Made by a program: the position numbers and the translations under genes. Below are positions 37,295-45,504 of a stretch of DNA of 64,000 bases, piece after piece. Origin of the DNA: Salipiger bermudensis (lineage in GTDB: Bacteria; Pseudomonadota; Alphaproteobacteria; Rhodobacterales; Rhodobacteraceae); NCBI RefSeq assembly GCF_019801965.1, contig NZ_JAHVIA010000005.1, forward strand, positions 248,001 to 312,000, read 5' to 3'. Within the stretch, counting starts at the first letter, position 1, and each line of letters begins with the position of its first letter. The notes under the pieces were generated by a model, which did no database searches, was not told the DNA's origin, and worked only from the letters and a program-made list of their open reading frames with translations.

Positions 37295-38101
37295 ATGACC
37301 ACCCCCCTGATCACAGACAGCCACTGCCACCTCGATTTCCCGGATTTCGACGCCGAGCGCCCGGACGTCATCGCCCGCGCCGTCGACGCCGGCGTGCACC
37401 GCATGGTGACGATCTGCACCCGCCTGCGCAATGAGCCGCAGGTCCGCGCCATCGCCGAGGCCAACGACTCGGTGTTCTACGCCGCCGGCACCCACCCGAT
37501 GAGCGCCGCCGAGGAGCCTCTGGCAACGGTCGACGAACTGGTCACCCTGTCGCAGCATCCGAAATTCGTCGGCATCGGCGAGACCGGGCTCGATTATCAC
37601 TACACCGCCGAGAGCGCCGAGGTGCAGCAGACCTCGCTCCGCATCCATATCGAAGCGGCGCAGGAGACCGGGCTGCCGCTGATCATCCACGCCCGCGCCG
37701 CCGATGACGACATGGCCCGCATCCTCTCCGAGGCCTACCGCGCCAAGCCCTATTCCTGCGTCATGCATTGTTTTTCCTCCTCGGCGGAGCTGGCGAAGGC
37801 GGCGCTCGATTGCGGCTTCTACCTGTCGATGTCGGGCATCGCGGCGTTTCCGAAATCGAAGGAGCTGCGCGAGATCTTCGCCAGCGCGCCGCTCGAGCGC
37901 ATCCTCGTCGAGACCGACAGCCCCTACCTCGCGCCGCCGCCCTATCGCGGCAAGCGCAACGAGCCCGGCTACAGCGTGCACACCGCCAAGGTCGGCGCCG
38001 ATACGTTTGGCCTGCCTTACGAGGATTTCGCCCGCGCCACCGAGGAGAATTTCGAGCGCCTCTTCGCCAAGGCCGCCGCCTGGGCCCCGGAGACCGCATG
38101 A
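37295..38101 (+). CDS. TatD-family metal-dependent hydrolase
   Basis: The 268-residue protein is a TIM-barrel metal hydrolase of the TatD/YcfH group, members of which have DNase activity. The N-terminal DSHCHLDF (HxH metal ligands), EAAQETGLPLIIHAR, MHCFSSSAELA and VETDSPYLAPPPYRGKRNEP are all classic. Of two nearby ATGs, the second (37295) has AAAGGA at the right distance of seven bases; 37289 is too close. The stop overlaps the next gene's start as ATGA, so the two are coupled. Confidence 0.9.
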   Translation: MTTPLITDSHCHLDFPDFDAERPDVIARAVDAGVHRMVTICTRLRNEPQVRAIAEANDSVFYAAGTHPMSAAEEPLATVDELVTLSQHPKFVGIGETGLDYHYTAESAEVQQTSLRIHIEAAQETGLPLIIHARAADDDMARILSEAYRAKPYSCVMHCFSSSAELAKAALDCGFYLSMSGIAAFPKSKELREIFASAPLERILVETDSPYLAPPPYRGKRNEPGYSVHTAKVGADTFGLPYEDFARATEENFERLFAKAAAWAPETA

Positions 38102-38898
38102 ACGAGCTGCGTTTCACCATTCTCGGCTGCGGCTCCTCGGGCGGCGTGCCGCGCCTCGGCGGCCACTGGGGCGAGTGCGATCCCGCCAACCCGCGCAACA
38201 CCAGGCGGCGCTGCTCGATGCTGGTCGAGCGCGATGGCCCCGACGGCACCACGCGGGTGCTGATCGACACCACCCCCGACATGCGCCAGCAGCTGCTCGA
38301 CGCCGGTATCGGCCATCTCGACGCGGTGGCCTGGACCCATAGCCACGCCGATCACGTGCACGGGCTCGACGACCTGCGCCAGATCGTCTTCAACCGGCGC
38401 GACCGGCTGCCGGTCTGGGCCGATGGCGACACCCAGAACGCGCTGTTCTCGCGCTTCGGCTATGCCTTCGTGCAACCGGAGGGCAGCCCCTACCCGCCGA
38501 TCCTCGAGATGCACACGATCGGCGACGGCCCGTTCACCATCCAGGGCGCCGGCGGCCCGATCACGTTGACCCCGTTCGAGGTCGATCACGGCAGCATCGA
38601 TGCGCTCGGCTTCCGCATCGCCGATGTCGCCTACCTCCCCGACGTGATCCGCATCCCGGAGGCGAGCTGGGCGCATCTTCAGGGGCTCGATTGCTGGATC
38701 CTCGACGCGCTGCGTCGCACCCCGCACCCGACCCATGCCCATCTCGACCTGGCGCTGGAGTGGATCGCCAAGGCACGGCCGAAAGAGGCAGTGCTCACCA
38801 ACATGCATATCGATCTCGACCACGACATCGTCGCCGCCGAGACCCCGGACCACATCCGCCCGGCCTATGACGGCATGGTCCTGCGCTATGCGCTCTGA
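38098..38898 (+). CDS. metallo-beta-lactamase-fold hydrolase (PhnP-like)
   Basis: The 266-residue protein shows the metallo-beta-lactamase motif THSHADHVHG, with metal ligands H-x-H-x-DH. The opening ILGCGSSGGVPRLGGHWGEC is found in PhnP-like phosphodiesterases. MHIDLDHD near the C-terminus gives further ligands. It follows TatD with a four-base overlap, a pairing common in alphaproteobacteria. A cyclic phosphodiester or nucleotide substrate is likely but not shown. Confidence 0.85.
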   Translation: MNELRFTILGCGSSGGVPRLGGHWGECDPANPRNTRRRCSMLVERDGPDGTTRVLIDTTPDMRQQLLDAGIGHLDAVAWTHSHADHVHGLDDLRQIVFNRRDRLPVWADGDTQNALFSRFGYAFVQPEGSPYPPILEMHTIGDGPFTIQGAGGPITLTPFEVDHGSIDALGFRIADVAYLPDVIRIPEASWAHLQGLDCWILDALRRTPHPTHAHLDLALEWIAKARPKEAVLTNMHIDLDHDIVAAETPDHIRPAYDGMVLRYAL

Positions 38899-38957
38899 GC
38901 CCAGGCCGATCCGCCGCCCCCAGAAGATCCCCTCGACGCCCCCGGCCATCCCGCACC

Positions 38958-38995
38958 GCGTCCAGCCCTTCTCTACGTCCCAAATACTCACTCCC
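38958..38995 (+). repeat. short intergenic direct repeat, copy 1
   Basis: CGCGTCCA is followed by CTTCTCTACGTCCCAAATAC and TCACTCCC. The same word series recurs at 39078-39115. It resembles the opening of the dispersed TCTTCTCTGGTT family but lacks its GC palindromes. The gap 38899-39220 otherwise holds no gene, only C-rich low-complexity sequence. Confidence 0.75.
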
Positions 38996-39077
38996 GACCG
39001 CGCCACCGCTCCCACCGACGGACAAACCGCGCCACCTCCCCACACCCACCGCAGGACAAGCGCCCCCGCCCCACGCC

Positions 39078-39115
39078 GCGTCCACATCTTCTCTACGTCC
39101 CAAATACTCACTCCC
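39078..39115 (+). repeat. short intergenic direct repeat, copy 2
   Basis: This is the second copy, 120 bp after the first, with the same CTTCTCTACGTCCCAAATAC core and the same CGCGTCCA lead. It lies 105 bp before the AEC transporter start. Confidence 0.75.
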
Positions 39116-39220
39116 ACCCCATCCGCCCCTCCCGCCGCCCGGACAGCAGCGCCACGCCGAACCGGCGCGCCCCCGGCGACGCGCGCAGCGCGGCGCAACA
39201 CCTCTTCCTGACACACTGAC

Positions 39221-40150
39221 ATGCAAGCGCTTTTCGACATCATCCTGCCGGTCTTCCTGGTCATCGGCGCCGGCTACCTGGCGAGCTGGCGCGGGCTGCT
39301 GCCCGACAATGCCGTCGACGGGCTGATGGGCTTCACCCAGACCATCGCCATCCCCTGCCTGCTGTTCACCGCGATCTGGCAGCTCGATCTCGGCGCCAAT
39401 TTCTCCCCGCCGATCCTGATCTCCTTCTACCTAGGCGCCGCGGCCGGCTTCACCGCCGGACTGCTCGGCGCGCGCTACATCTTCGGGCGTGACTGGGAGG
39501 ATTCCGTCGCCATCGGCTTCGCCTGCCTGTTCTCCAACTCGCTGCTGCTCGGCCTGCCGATCACCGAACGCGCCTACGGGCCCGATGCGCTCGCCGGCAA
39601 TTACGCCATCATCGCCATGCACTCGCCGTTCTGCTACGCGCTCGGCATCACCGCGATGGAGATCGCCCGGGCCCGCGGCACCGAGCTGCGCCGCCTGCCG
39701 CTTACGGTGGGCCGGGCGATGTTCCGCAACGGGCTGGTGATCGGCATCATGATCGGCGTCGCCTTCAACCTCGGCAACGTCACCCTGCCCGACCCGGTGA
39801 TGCAGGCGCTCGACATGATCACCCGCACGGCGCTGCCGGCGGCGCTCTTCGCGCTCGGGGGTGTGCTGTTCCGCTATCGTCCCGAGGGCGACCTGCGCAC
39901 CATCCTCTATGTCTGCGCGATCTCGCTGGCGCTGCACCCGGCAATCACCTTCGCGCTCGGCCAGGGTTTCGGCCTGTCGACCGACTCGCTGCGCTCGGCG
40001 GTGATGACCGGGGCGATGGCGCCCGGGGTGAACGCCTACGTATTCGCCAACATGTATGGCCGTGCCAAGCGGGTGGCCGCCTCGTCGGTACTGCTGGCCA
40101 CCGGGCTCTGCATCTTCACCAGCTGGGTCTGGCTGCACCTGCTGCCCTGA
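39221..40150 (+). CDS. AEC-family transporter
   Basis: The 309-residue protein has about ten transmembrane segments in two inverted halves, the fold of the auxin-efflux-carrier family. In bacteria these export or import small carboxylates such as malate or malonate. The motif SNSLLLGLPITERAYG and the later TGAMAPGVNAYVFANMYG, where the chain crosses over, are typical. The substrate cannot be told from sequence. It stands alone and ends before a strong bidirectional terminator. Confidence 0.88.
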   Translation: MQALFDIILPVFLVIGAGYLASWRGLLPDNAVDGLMGFTQTIAIPCLLFTAIWQLDLGANFSPPILISFYLGAAAGFTAGLLGARYIFGRDWEDSVAIGFACLFSNSLLLGLPITERAYGPDALAGNYAIIAMHSPFCYALGITAMEIARARGTELRRLPLTVGRAMFRNGLVIGIMIGVAFNLGNVTLPDPVMQALDMITRTALPAALFALGGVLFRYRPEGDLRTILYVCAISLALHPAITFALGQGFGLSTDSLRSAVMTGAMAPGVNAYVFANMYGRAKRVAASSVLLATGLCIFTSWVWLHLLP

Positions 40151-40173
40151 CCGCGCGCGCCATCCCGGAAACG

Positions 40174-40208
40174 GAAAAGGGCCCCGTCCAGCCGGACGGG
40201 GCCCTTTC
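40174..40208. terminator. bidirectional terminator between AEC transporter and RNA helicase
   Basis: AAAGGGCCCCGTCC (40175-40188) and GGACGGGGCCCTTT (40193-40206) are perfect 14-bp arms around a four-base loop. T-runs follow on both strands (TTTCT and TTTTCC). It serves the convergent genes on either side. Confidence 0.93.
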
Positions 40209-40231
40209 TCTATTCACATGCCATGCCGCGC

Positions 40232-42445
40232 TCAGGACTTGCCGCGCTTCGGCGGCTGCATGCCGCCCTGGCGCGGCTTGCCGGGGCGGGCGCCCTTGGA
40301 GGCGCGGCCGGTCGGGTCGAAGCGCTGCGAAGTGTCGGCAGCGTTGGCGGGGCGCTTGGGCTTGTCGCCCTGCGCCGGCCGCGCCGGGCGGGCGCCCGGC
40401 TTGCCGCCAAAGCCCTTGGACGGGCCATCACGGCCCTCGCCGGGACGATTGGGCTTGAACGGCTTGCCGCCGGGTTTCCCCGTGGGCTTGCCGCCGCCAT
40501 CCTTGTCGCGCTTCGGCTTCCAGTCCTTGCCGCCGTCACCGCGGGGCTTGTCGCCCCAGGGCTTGTCGCTCTTCGGACGGTCCCCGCGCGCCTTGTCGCC
40601 CCACGGCTTGTCGCCACGCGGCTTGTCAAACTTGGGCTTGTCACCACGCGGCCGGTCGTCGCGCTTGAAATCGCCCTTCGGCTTGTCGCCCCTGGAGCCG
40701 CCCTTGGCGCCCCAGGCCTCGCCATCAGGGCGCTTGCGCGCCGGTGCATCACCGTCACCACGACCCTCCGGGCGCGGCTTGCGCGGGCCGTCCTTGCGCG
40801 GGCGGTCGTTGCGCGGACCATCCGGACGCGGGCCGTCGCGGCGCGGCGGGCGGCTGGCAAATTCCGGCGTACCCTCGACGGGGCGCACGGTCACGCCCTC
40901 CTCGAGCACACCGCCCTCGCCGAGCCCGCCGAGGAAGCGATCGACCACCGGCTCGGAGAGCTCCACGAAGGTCTCGCTGTCCTGCACCCTGATGGCGCCG
41001 ATGGCGTCCTTGTCGAGCCCGCCGCCGCGGCAGAGCAGCGGCAGCAGCCAGCGCGCCTCGGCGCGGTCGTCGCGACCGACCGACAGGGCCACCCAGCGAC
41101 TCGGGCCAAACTCCGCGCGTTCCTTGCGCTCGGGGCGCTCGGGGCGGGCATCGGGCGAGGAAAGCTCCTCGGGCGCCGAGTGACGGTCGCGGTAGAGGCG
41201 GAGATAGGCGGCGGCCACGGTCTCAGGCGATTGCTCGGCCAGCAGGCGCGCGGCGAAGCCGGCCTCGTCCTCGGTGATCTCCTCGGACCAGGTCGGGTCG
41301 GCCAGCAGCCGCTCCTCGTCGCGGCGCAGGATTTCCTCGGCGCTCGGCGCCTCGATCCACTCGGCGGTGACCTTGGCCCATTTCAGCAGGCGCTCTGCCT
41401 TCTTGGTGAGTTTCGGCGGCACCACCAGCGCCGAGATGCCCTTGCGACCGGCGCGGCCGGTGCGGCCCGAGCGGTGCAGCAGGCCTTCGGTGTTCGACGG
41501 CAGCTCGGCATGGATCACCAGCTCGAGGTTGGGCAGGTCGATGCCGCGCGCGGCGACATCGGTGGCGACGCAGACCTTGGCGCGGCCGTCGCGCATCGCC
41601 TGCAGCGCGTGGCTGCGCTCGGACTGGCTCAGCTCGCCAGAAAGGCAAACCACGGCGAAGCCGCGGTTGCTGAAGCGCGCGGTCAGACGGTTCACCGTGG
41701 CGCGGGTATTGGCGAAGACGATGGCGTTCTGCGCATCGTGGTAGCGCAGCATGTTGATGATGGCGTTCTCGGCATCGTGCTGGGCGACGCGCAGCGCCTG
41801 GTAGGTGATGTCGGCGTGCTGGCTGCGCTCGGAGATCGTGGTGACGCGGACCGCGTCGCGCTGGTAGTGCTGCGCCAGCGTCGCGATCATCGGCGGCACG
41901 GTGGCCGAGAACAGCAGCGTGCGGCGGTCTTCCGGGGCCTCGCCGAGCATGAACTCGAGGTCCTCGCGGAAGCCGAGGTCGAGCATTTCGTCGGCCTCGT
42001 CGAGCACGATGGCGCGCAGCGCGCTCATGTCGAAGGAGCCGCGCTGGATGTGGTCGACCAGGCGGCCGGGGGTGCCGACGACGATATGGGCGCCGCGCTC
42101 GAGCGCCCGGCGCTCGTCGCGCATGTCCATGCCGCCGACGCAGGAGACGACGCGGGCGCCGGCCTTGGCGTAGAGCCATTCGAGCTCGCGCTTAACCTGG
42201 AAGGCCAGCTCGCGCGTGGGCGCCACGATCAGCGCCAGCGGCAGGCTCGCATCGCCCAGCATGCCGGCCTCGTCGAGCAGGGTCGGCGCGATGGCGAGGC
42301 CGAAGCCCACGGTCTTGCCGGAGCCGGTCTGGGCCGAAACCAGCAGGTCGGAGTCCTTGAGGTCGGGATTGGTGACCGCCTCCTGAACGGGGGTCAACGT
42401 GTCATAGCCACGCTCTGCGAGCGCATCGGAAAGGGTCTGGATCAT
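40232..42445 (-). CDS. DEAD-box RNA helicase with DbpA-type domain and long basic tail
   Basis: The 737-residue ATP-dependent RNA helicase has all core motifs: AQTGSGKT (I), PTRELA (Ia), GTPGRL (Ib), LDEADEMLDLGF (II), FSATVPP (III), ARGIDLP (V) and HRSGRTGRAG (VI). A DbpA-like RNA-binding domain follows (about 430-530). The last 205 or so residues are low-complexity, rich in Lys, Arg, Gly, Asp and Pro, with repeated GDKPRGDKPK/GDKPWGDKA units. It is probably a DeaD/CsdA or DbpA-type factor in ribosome assembly or cold adaptation. The tail should bind RNA and be disordered. Confidence 0.9.
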   Translation of the reverse strand: MIQTLSDALAERGYDTLTPVQEAVTNPDLKDSDLLVSAQTGSGKTVGFGLAIAPTLLDEAGMLGDASLPLALIVAPTRELAFQVKRELEWLYAKAGARVVSCVGGMDMRDERRALERGAHIVVGTPGRLVDHIQRGSFDMSALRAIVLDEADEMLDLGFREDLEFMLGEAPEDRRTLLFSATVPPMIATLAQHYQRDAVRVTTISERSQHADITYQALRVAQHDAENAIINMLRYHDAQNAIVFANTRATVNRLTARFSNRGFAVVCLSGELSQSERSHALQAMRDGRAKVCVATDVAARGIDLPNLELVIHAELPSNTEGLLHRSGRTGRAGRKGISALVVPPKLTKKAERLLKWAKVTAEWIEAPSAEEILRRDEERLLADPTWSEEITEDEAGFAARLLAEQSPETVAAAYLRLYRDRHSAPEELSSPDARPERPERKERAEFGPSRWVALSVGRDDRAEARWLLPLLCRGGGLDKDAIGAIRVQDSETFVELSEPVVDRFLGGLGEGGVLEEGVTVRPVEGTPEFASRPPRRDGPRPDGPRNDRPRKDGPRKPRPEGRGDGDAPARKRPDGEAWGAKGGSRGDKPKGDFKRDDRPRGDKPKFDKPRGDKPWGDKARGDRPKSDKPWGDKPRGDGGKDWKPKRDKDGGGKPTGKPGGKPFKPNRPGEGRDGPSKGFGGKPGARPARPAQGDKPKRPANAADTSQRFDPTGRASKGARPGKPRQGGMQPPKRGKS

Positions 42446-42707
42446 TGGGGAGGCCGATCTGCGAGGAAGTGGGACGCGGAACGGGCCGACTCAAGAAGGG
42501 CGCATCGCGTCAGGAACGCGCTGCTCTAACGCACCCGGACCCGTTTGTATACGGGTTTCTTGGGCCAGCGGCCCCCGCTGCAATGCAGCAGGCACATGGC
42601 GGGGCTGCCAAATCAACAAGGGCGCGAGCGTTAACACTCGCTGGTGTTCGCGTTAACGGGAAGGCCCAAAAGAAAAGTGTCCCGGACGCGAACGGAAAAG
42701 AAAGAAA

Positions 42708-44009
42708 ATGACTGACAGCACCGCCGATTTTGAAACGGCGACCCAATCGGGCCAGCCGGCGCTCAACTCTCCCGCCAAGGTTCTGCTTGCGAGCCTCGTC
42801 GGGACAACCATCGAGTTCTTTGATTTTTATGTATATGCCACGGCGGCTGTCCTGGTCTTCCCGGCGCTGTTCTTCCCCAACAGCGACCCGACCACCGCGC
42901 TGCTGGCCTCTTTCGCGACCTTCTCCATCGCCTTCTTCGCCCGTCCGCTGGGCGCCATCGTGTTCGGCCATTTCGGCGACCGCATCGGGCGCAAGGCGAC
43001 TCTGGTGGCAGCACTGCTGACCATGGGCATCTCGACCGTGGTGATCGGCCTGCTGCCGACCTATGCGCAGATCGGCGTGGTGGCGCCGGCGCTGCTGGCG
43101 CTCTGCCGCTTCGGTCAGGGCTTCGGCCTGGGCGGCGAATGGGGCGGCGCGGTGCTGATGGCGACCGAGAACGCCCCCGAGGGCAAAAAGAACTGGTACG
43201 GCATGTTCCCGCAGCTCGGCGCGCCAGTGGGCCTGTTCCTGTCGTCGGGCCTGTTCTGGCTGCTGCTGCAGTTCATGCCGGAAGAGACGCTGCTGAGCTG
43301 GGGCTGGCGGATCCCGTTCCTCGCCTCCATCGCGCTGATCATCGTCGGTCTCTGGGTGCGGCTCTCGATCACCGAGACGCCGGATTTCCAGAAGGCCATC
43401 GACAATGAAGAGCGCGTCGCGGTTCCGGTGTTCGAGCTGTTTGCCAACCACAAGATCTCCATCGTGCTCGGCACCTTCGTGGCGCTGGCGACCTTCGTGC
43501 TGTTCTATCTCAGCACTGCCTACCTGCTGAGCTACAACGTCAAGGTGGTGCAGATCCCGTTCACAGACGCGCTGGCGATCCAGATCTGGGGCGCGGTGGT
43601 CTTCGGCCTGTTCATCCCGGTGGCCGGCCTCACCGCCGAGCGGTTGGGCCGCCGTCAGGTGCTGATCGGCACCACGCTGGCGATCGCCGCCTTCTCGTTC
43701 CTCGTGCCGGTGCTGATGGTCGAGAGCGAGGCCCGCATCCTCGGCTTCGTGACGCTGGCGATGGCGCTGATGGGTCTGACCTACGGTCTGATCGGCACCG
43801 CGCTGGCCGCCCCCTTCCCGACCCGGGTGCGCTATACCGGCTCGTCGATCACCTTCAACTTCGCCGGCATCGTCGGCGCCTCGCTCGCGCCCTATGTCGC
43901 GACCTGGCTGCAGAGCACCTACGGGCTGGCCTATGTCGGCTATTACCTGCTGGCGGCGGCGCTGGTGACGCTGGTCTGCATCATGGCGAGCGCCCGCGGC
44001 AAGGTCTGA
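42708..44009 (+). CDS. MFS transporter, metabolite:H+ symporter (MHS) type
   Basis: The 433-residue protein has twelve transmembrane segments and MHS-family signatures: TIEFFDFYVYATAAVLVFP in helix 1, FGHFGDRIGRKATL in the loop between helices 2 and 3, and RFGQGFGLGGEWGGAVLMATEN. Members such as ProP, KgtP and ShiA import osmolytes or organic acids with protons; the substrate here is unknown. It is divergent from the RNA helicase (262 bp between the starts) and ends before a strong hairpin terminator. Confidence 0.88.
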   Translation: MTDSTADFETATQSGQPALNSPAKVLLASLVGTTIEFFDFYVYATAAVLVFPALFFPNSDPTTALLASFATFSIAFFARPLGAIVFGHFGDRIGRKATLVAALLTMGISTVVIGLLPTYAQIGVVAPALLALCRFGQGFGLGGEWGGAVLMATENAPEGKKNWYGMFPQLGAPVGLFLSSGLFWLLLQFMPEETLLSWGWRIPFLASIALIIVGLWVRLSITETPDFQKAIDNEERVAVPVFELFANHKISIVLGTFVALATFVLFYLSTAYLLSYNVKVVQIPFTDALAIQIWGAVVFGLFIPVAGLTAERLGRRQVLIGTTLAIAAFSFLVPVLMVESEARILGFVTLAMALMGLTYGLIGTALAAPFPTRVRYTGSSITFNFAGIVGASLAPYVATWLQSTYGLAYVGYYLLAAALVTLVCIMASARGKV

Positions 44010-44045
44010 GGCGCCTCGTCTCACGCGACACCACCGTCTGAATCG

Positions 44046-44078
44046 AAACGGGGCCGGCAAGACTGCCGGCCCCGTTTT
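44046..44078. terminator. bidirectional terminator between MHS transporter and septation protein
   Basis: AAACGGGGCCGGCA and TGCCGGCCCCGTTT form perfect 14-bp arms around AGAC, with TTTT following on the plus strand. It separates the convergent MHS gene and the yciB-like gene. Confidence 0.93.
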
Positions 44079-44100
44079 GCGTCTGCGGGATGAGGGCGGG

Positions 44101-44703
44101 CTATTTACCTTCCTGCTCCAGACCGTAGCGCTTGAACAGGCTGCCTTGCGTCATGAAGAACAGGAACACCGCGGCGGTGAGGCCGAAGGTCTTGAAATAG
44201 ACCCATGTCTCGGTGCTCATGGTCCGCCAGATCGCCTCGTTGAGAACCGCCAGCCCGAAGAACAGCGCGGTGACGCGCTTGGTCAGGATCATCCAGCCCT
44301 CTTCGCGCAGCGGCATCAGACCTTCCATCACCTTGCGCAGGTAGCTCTCGCCGCGCAGCAGGCCGATGCCGAGCGCGGTGCCGAAGAGCAGGTAGATCAG
44401 CGTCGGCTTCATCTTGAAGAAGCGCTCGTCGTTGAGCCAGACCGAGAGCCCGCCGAAGACCACGATCAGCACGGCGGTGACGATCTGCATCGGGCTCAGG
44501 TGGCCGGTGAGCTTCCAGAGCAAGGCGGTGCAGACCAGCATCAGCGGGATGAACCCGGCGGTGACGAGGATGAAGCCCTGATACTCGGTGCCGCCGATGG
44601 TGAAGACCCGGTCCTTCAGCAGCAGGTAGGCCGCGAAGAAAATGAGGATCGGGCCGATCTCGAGCGCCGATTTCAGGAAGGGGTTGATCTGTTTCGCGCT
44701 CAT
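44101..44703 (-). CDS. yciB: inner-membrane-spanning protein YciB (intracellular septation protein A)
   Basis: The 200-residue product has five or six transmembrane helices. It matches the YciB/IspA(IspZ) family, linked to septation and envelope synthesis. NPFLKSALEIGPILIFFAAY, MKPTLIYLLFGTALGIGLL, the segment LNEAIWRTMSTETWVYFKTF and the C-terminal FFMTQGSLFKRY are characteristic. Its location near ftsY is common in Rhodobacterales. The start ATG 44703 lies 117 bp from the divergent MgtC-like gene. Confidence 0.9.
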   Translation of the reverse strand: MSAKQINPFLKSALEIGPILIFFAAYLLLKDRVFTIGGTEYQGFILVTAGFIPLMLVCTALLWKLTGHLSPMQIVTAVLIVVFGGLSVWLNDERFFKMKPTLIYLLFGTALGIGLLRGESYLRKVMEGLMPLREEGWMILTKRVTALFFGLAVLNEAIWRTMSTETWVYFKTFGLTAAVFLFFMTQGSLFKRYGLEQEGK

Positions 44704-44820
44704 GCGGCCTCCGTGATGTTGCCGCAGAGATAGCCGCTGGCGGGCGCGGTCTCAATGGCAAGCGCGGGGGAACCCGCCGCGATCACGCCGGGTTGTGCCC
44801 AGATCAACAGCGGAGGGGAC

Positions 44821-45315
44821 ATGTTCGAGCAAATCATCGATGAATTCACCGGCACCTTCTCGGCGGTGCCGCCCTCGGTCGCCTTCGCGCGGCTGGTCGC
44901 CGCGATCGTGCTGGCCGCCTGCATCGGCTTCGAGCGCGAGCGGCGCGGCAAGCCGGCGGGGCTGCGCACCCATATCCTCGTCTCGGTGGCGGCCTGCCTC
45001 TTCGTCATCCTCGGGCGCGAGCTCGCGGCGATGGAATTCGGTGGCGACGAGCAGCGCAACGATCCGCTGCGGATGATCGAGGCGGTGACGGCGGGGGTCG
45101 CCTTCCTCGCTGCCGGGATCATCTTCACCAGCGGCGGCAAGGTGCGCAACACCACCACCGGCGCGTCGCTCTGGCTCGCCGGCGCGGTGGGGCTTGGTTG
45201 CGGCGCGGGCCAGATGCCGCTCGCGGCGATGGCGACGCTGATCGTGGTGGTGGTGCTCACCATCGTGCGCGCCTTCGAGAACTGGGCCTGGCCCGACCAG
45301 GCGCGCGACGAGTGA
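44821..45315 (+). CDS. MgtC/SapB-family membrane protein
   Basis: The 164-residue protein has the MgtC/SapB N-terminal membrane domain with about four or five helices. AACIGFERERRGKPAGLRTH, RMIEAVTAGVAFLAAGIIF and TTTGASLWLAGAVGLGCG are the family motifs. It lacks the C-terminal ACT-like domain of virulence MgtC, so it is closer to the short SapB type. Relatives affect Mg2+ homeostasis or ATP-synthase activity, but a role here is not clear. GGAGGGG five bases ahead supports ATG 44821. Confidence 0.87.
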   Translation: MFEQIIDEFTGTFSAVPPSVAFARLVAAIVLAACIGFERERRGKPAGLRTHILVSVAACLFVILGRELAAMEFGGDEQRNDPLRMIEAVTAGVAFLAAGIIFTSGGKVRNTTTGASLWLAGAVGLGCGAGQMPLAAMATLIVVVVLTIVRAFENWAWPDQARDE

Positions 45316-45317
45316 GC

Positions 45318-45480
45318 CGCGCGCGCTCACCCGATCACGGCTTGGCGCGCGGTACAGCTCAATCGCTCGTGGCGTAGCGCGCGCCCTCACCGGGTCGTGA
45401 CGCCGCGAGCGGAACACCTCAACCGCGAGTCTCGTGGTGTGCGAAACATCTCACACGCTCATCGCGTGGCTTGCGATGCG
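45318..45480. repeat. imperfect intergenic repeats of about 58 bp
   Basis: Between the MgtC-like gene and ftsY a segment beginning CGCGCGCTCACC recurs about 58 bp on as CGCGCGCCCTCACC. A weaker third partial unit (ATCTCACACGCTCATCGCGTGG) follows. The units are divergent and encode nothing that I can support. Confidence 0.4.
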
Positions 45481-45504
45481 GCTCCCCCGTTCGGGGCGCG
45501 GCGC

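Noticed and set aside
45316-45504. A gene in the gap between the MgtC-like gene and ftsY
   Set aside because: No frame with a plausible start, ribosome-binding site or similarity; only imperfect repeats.
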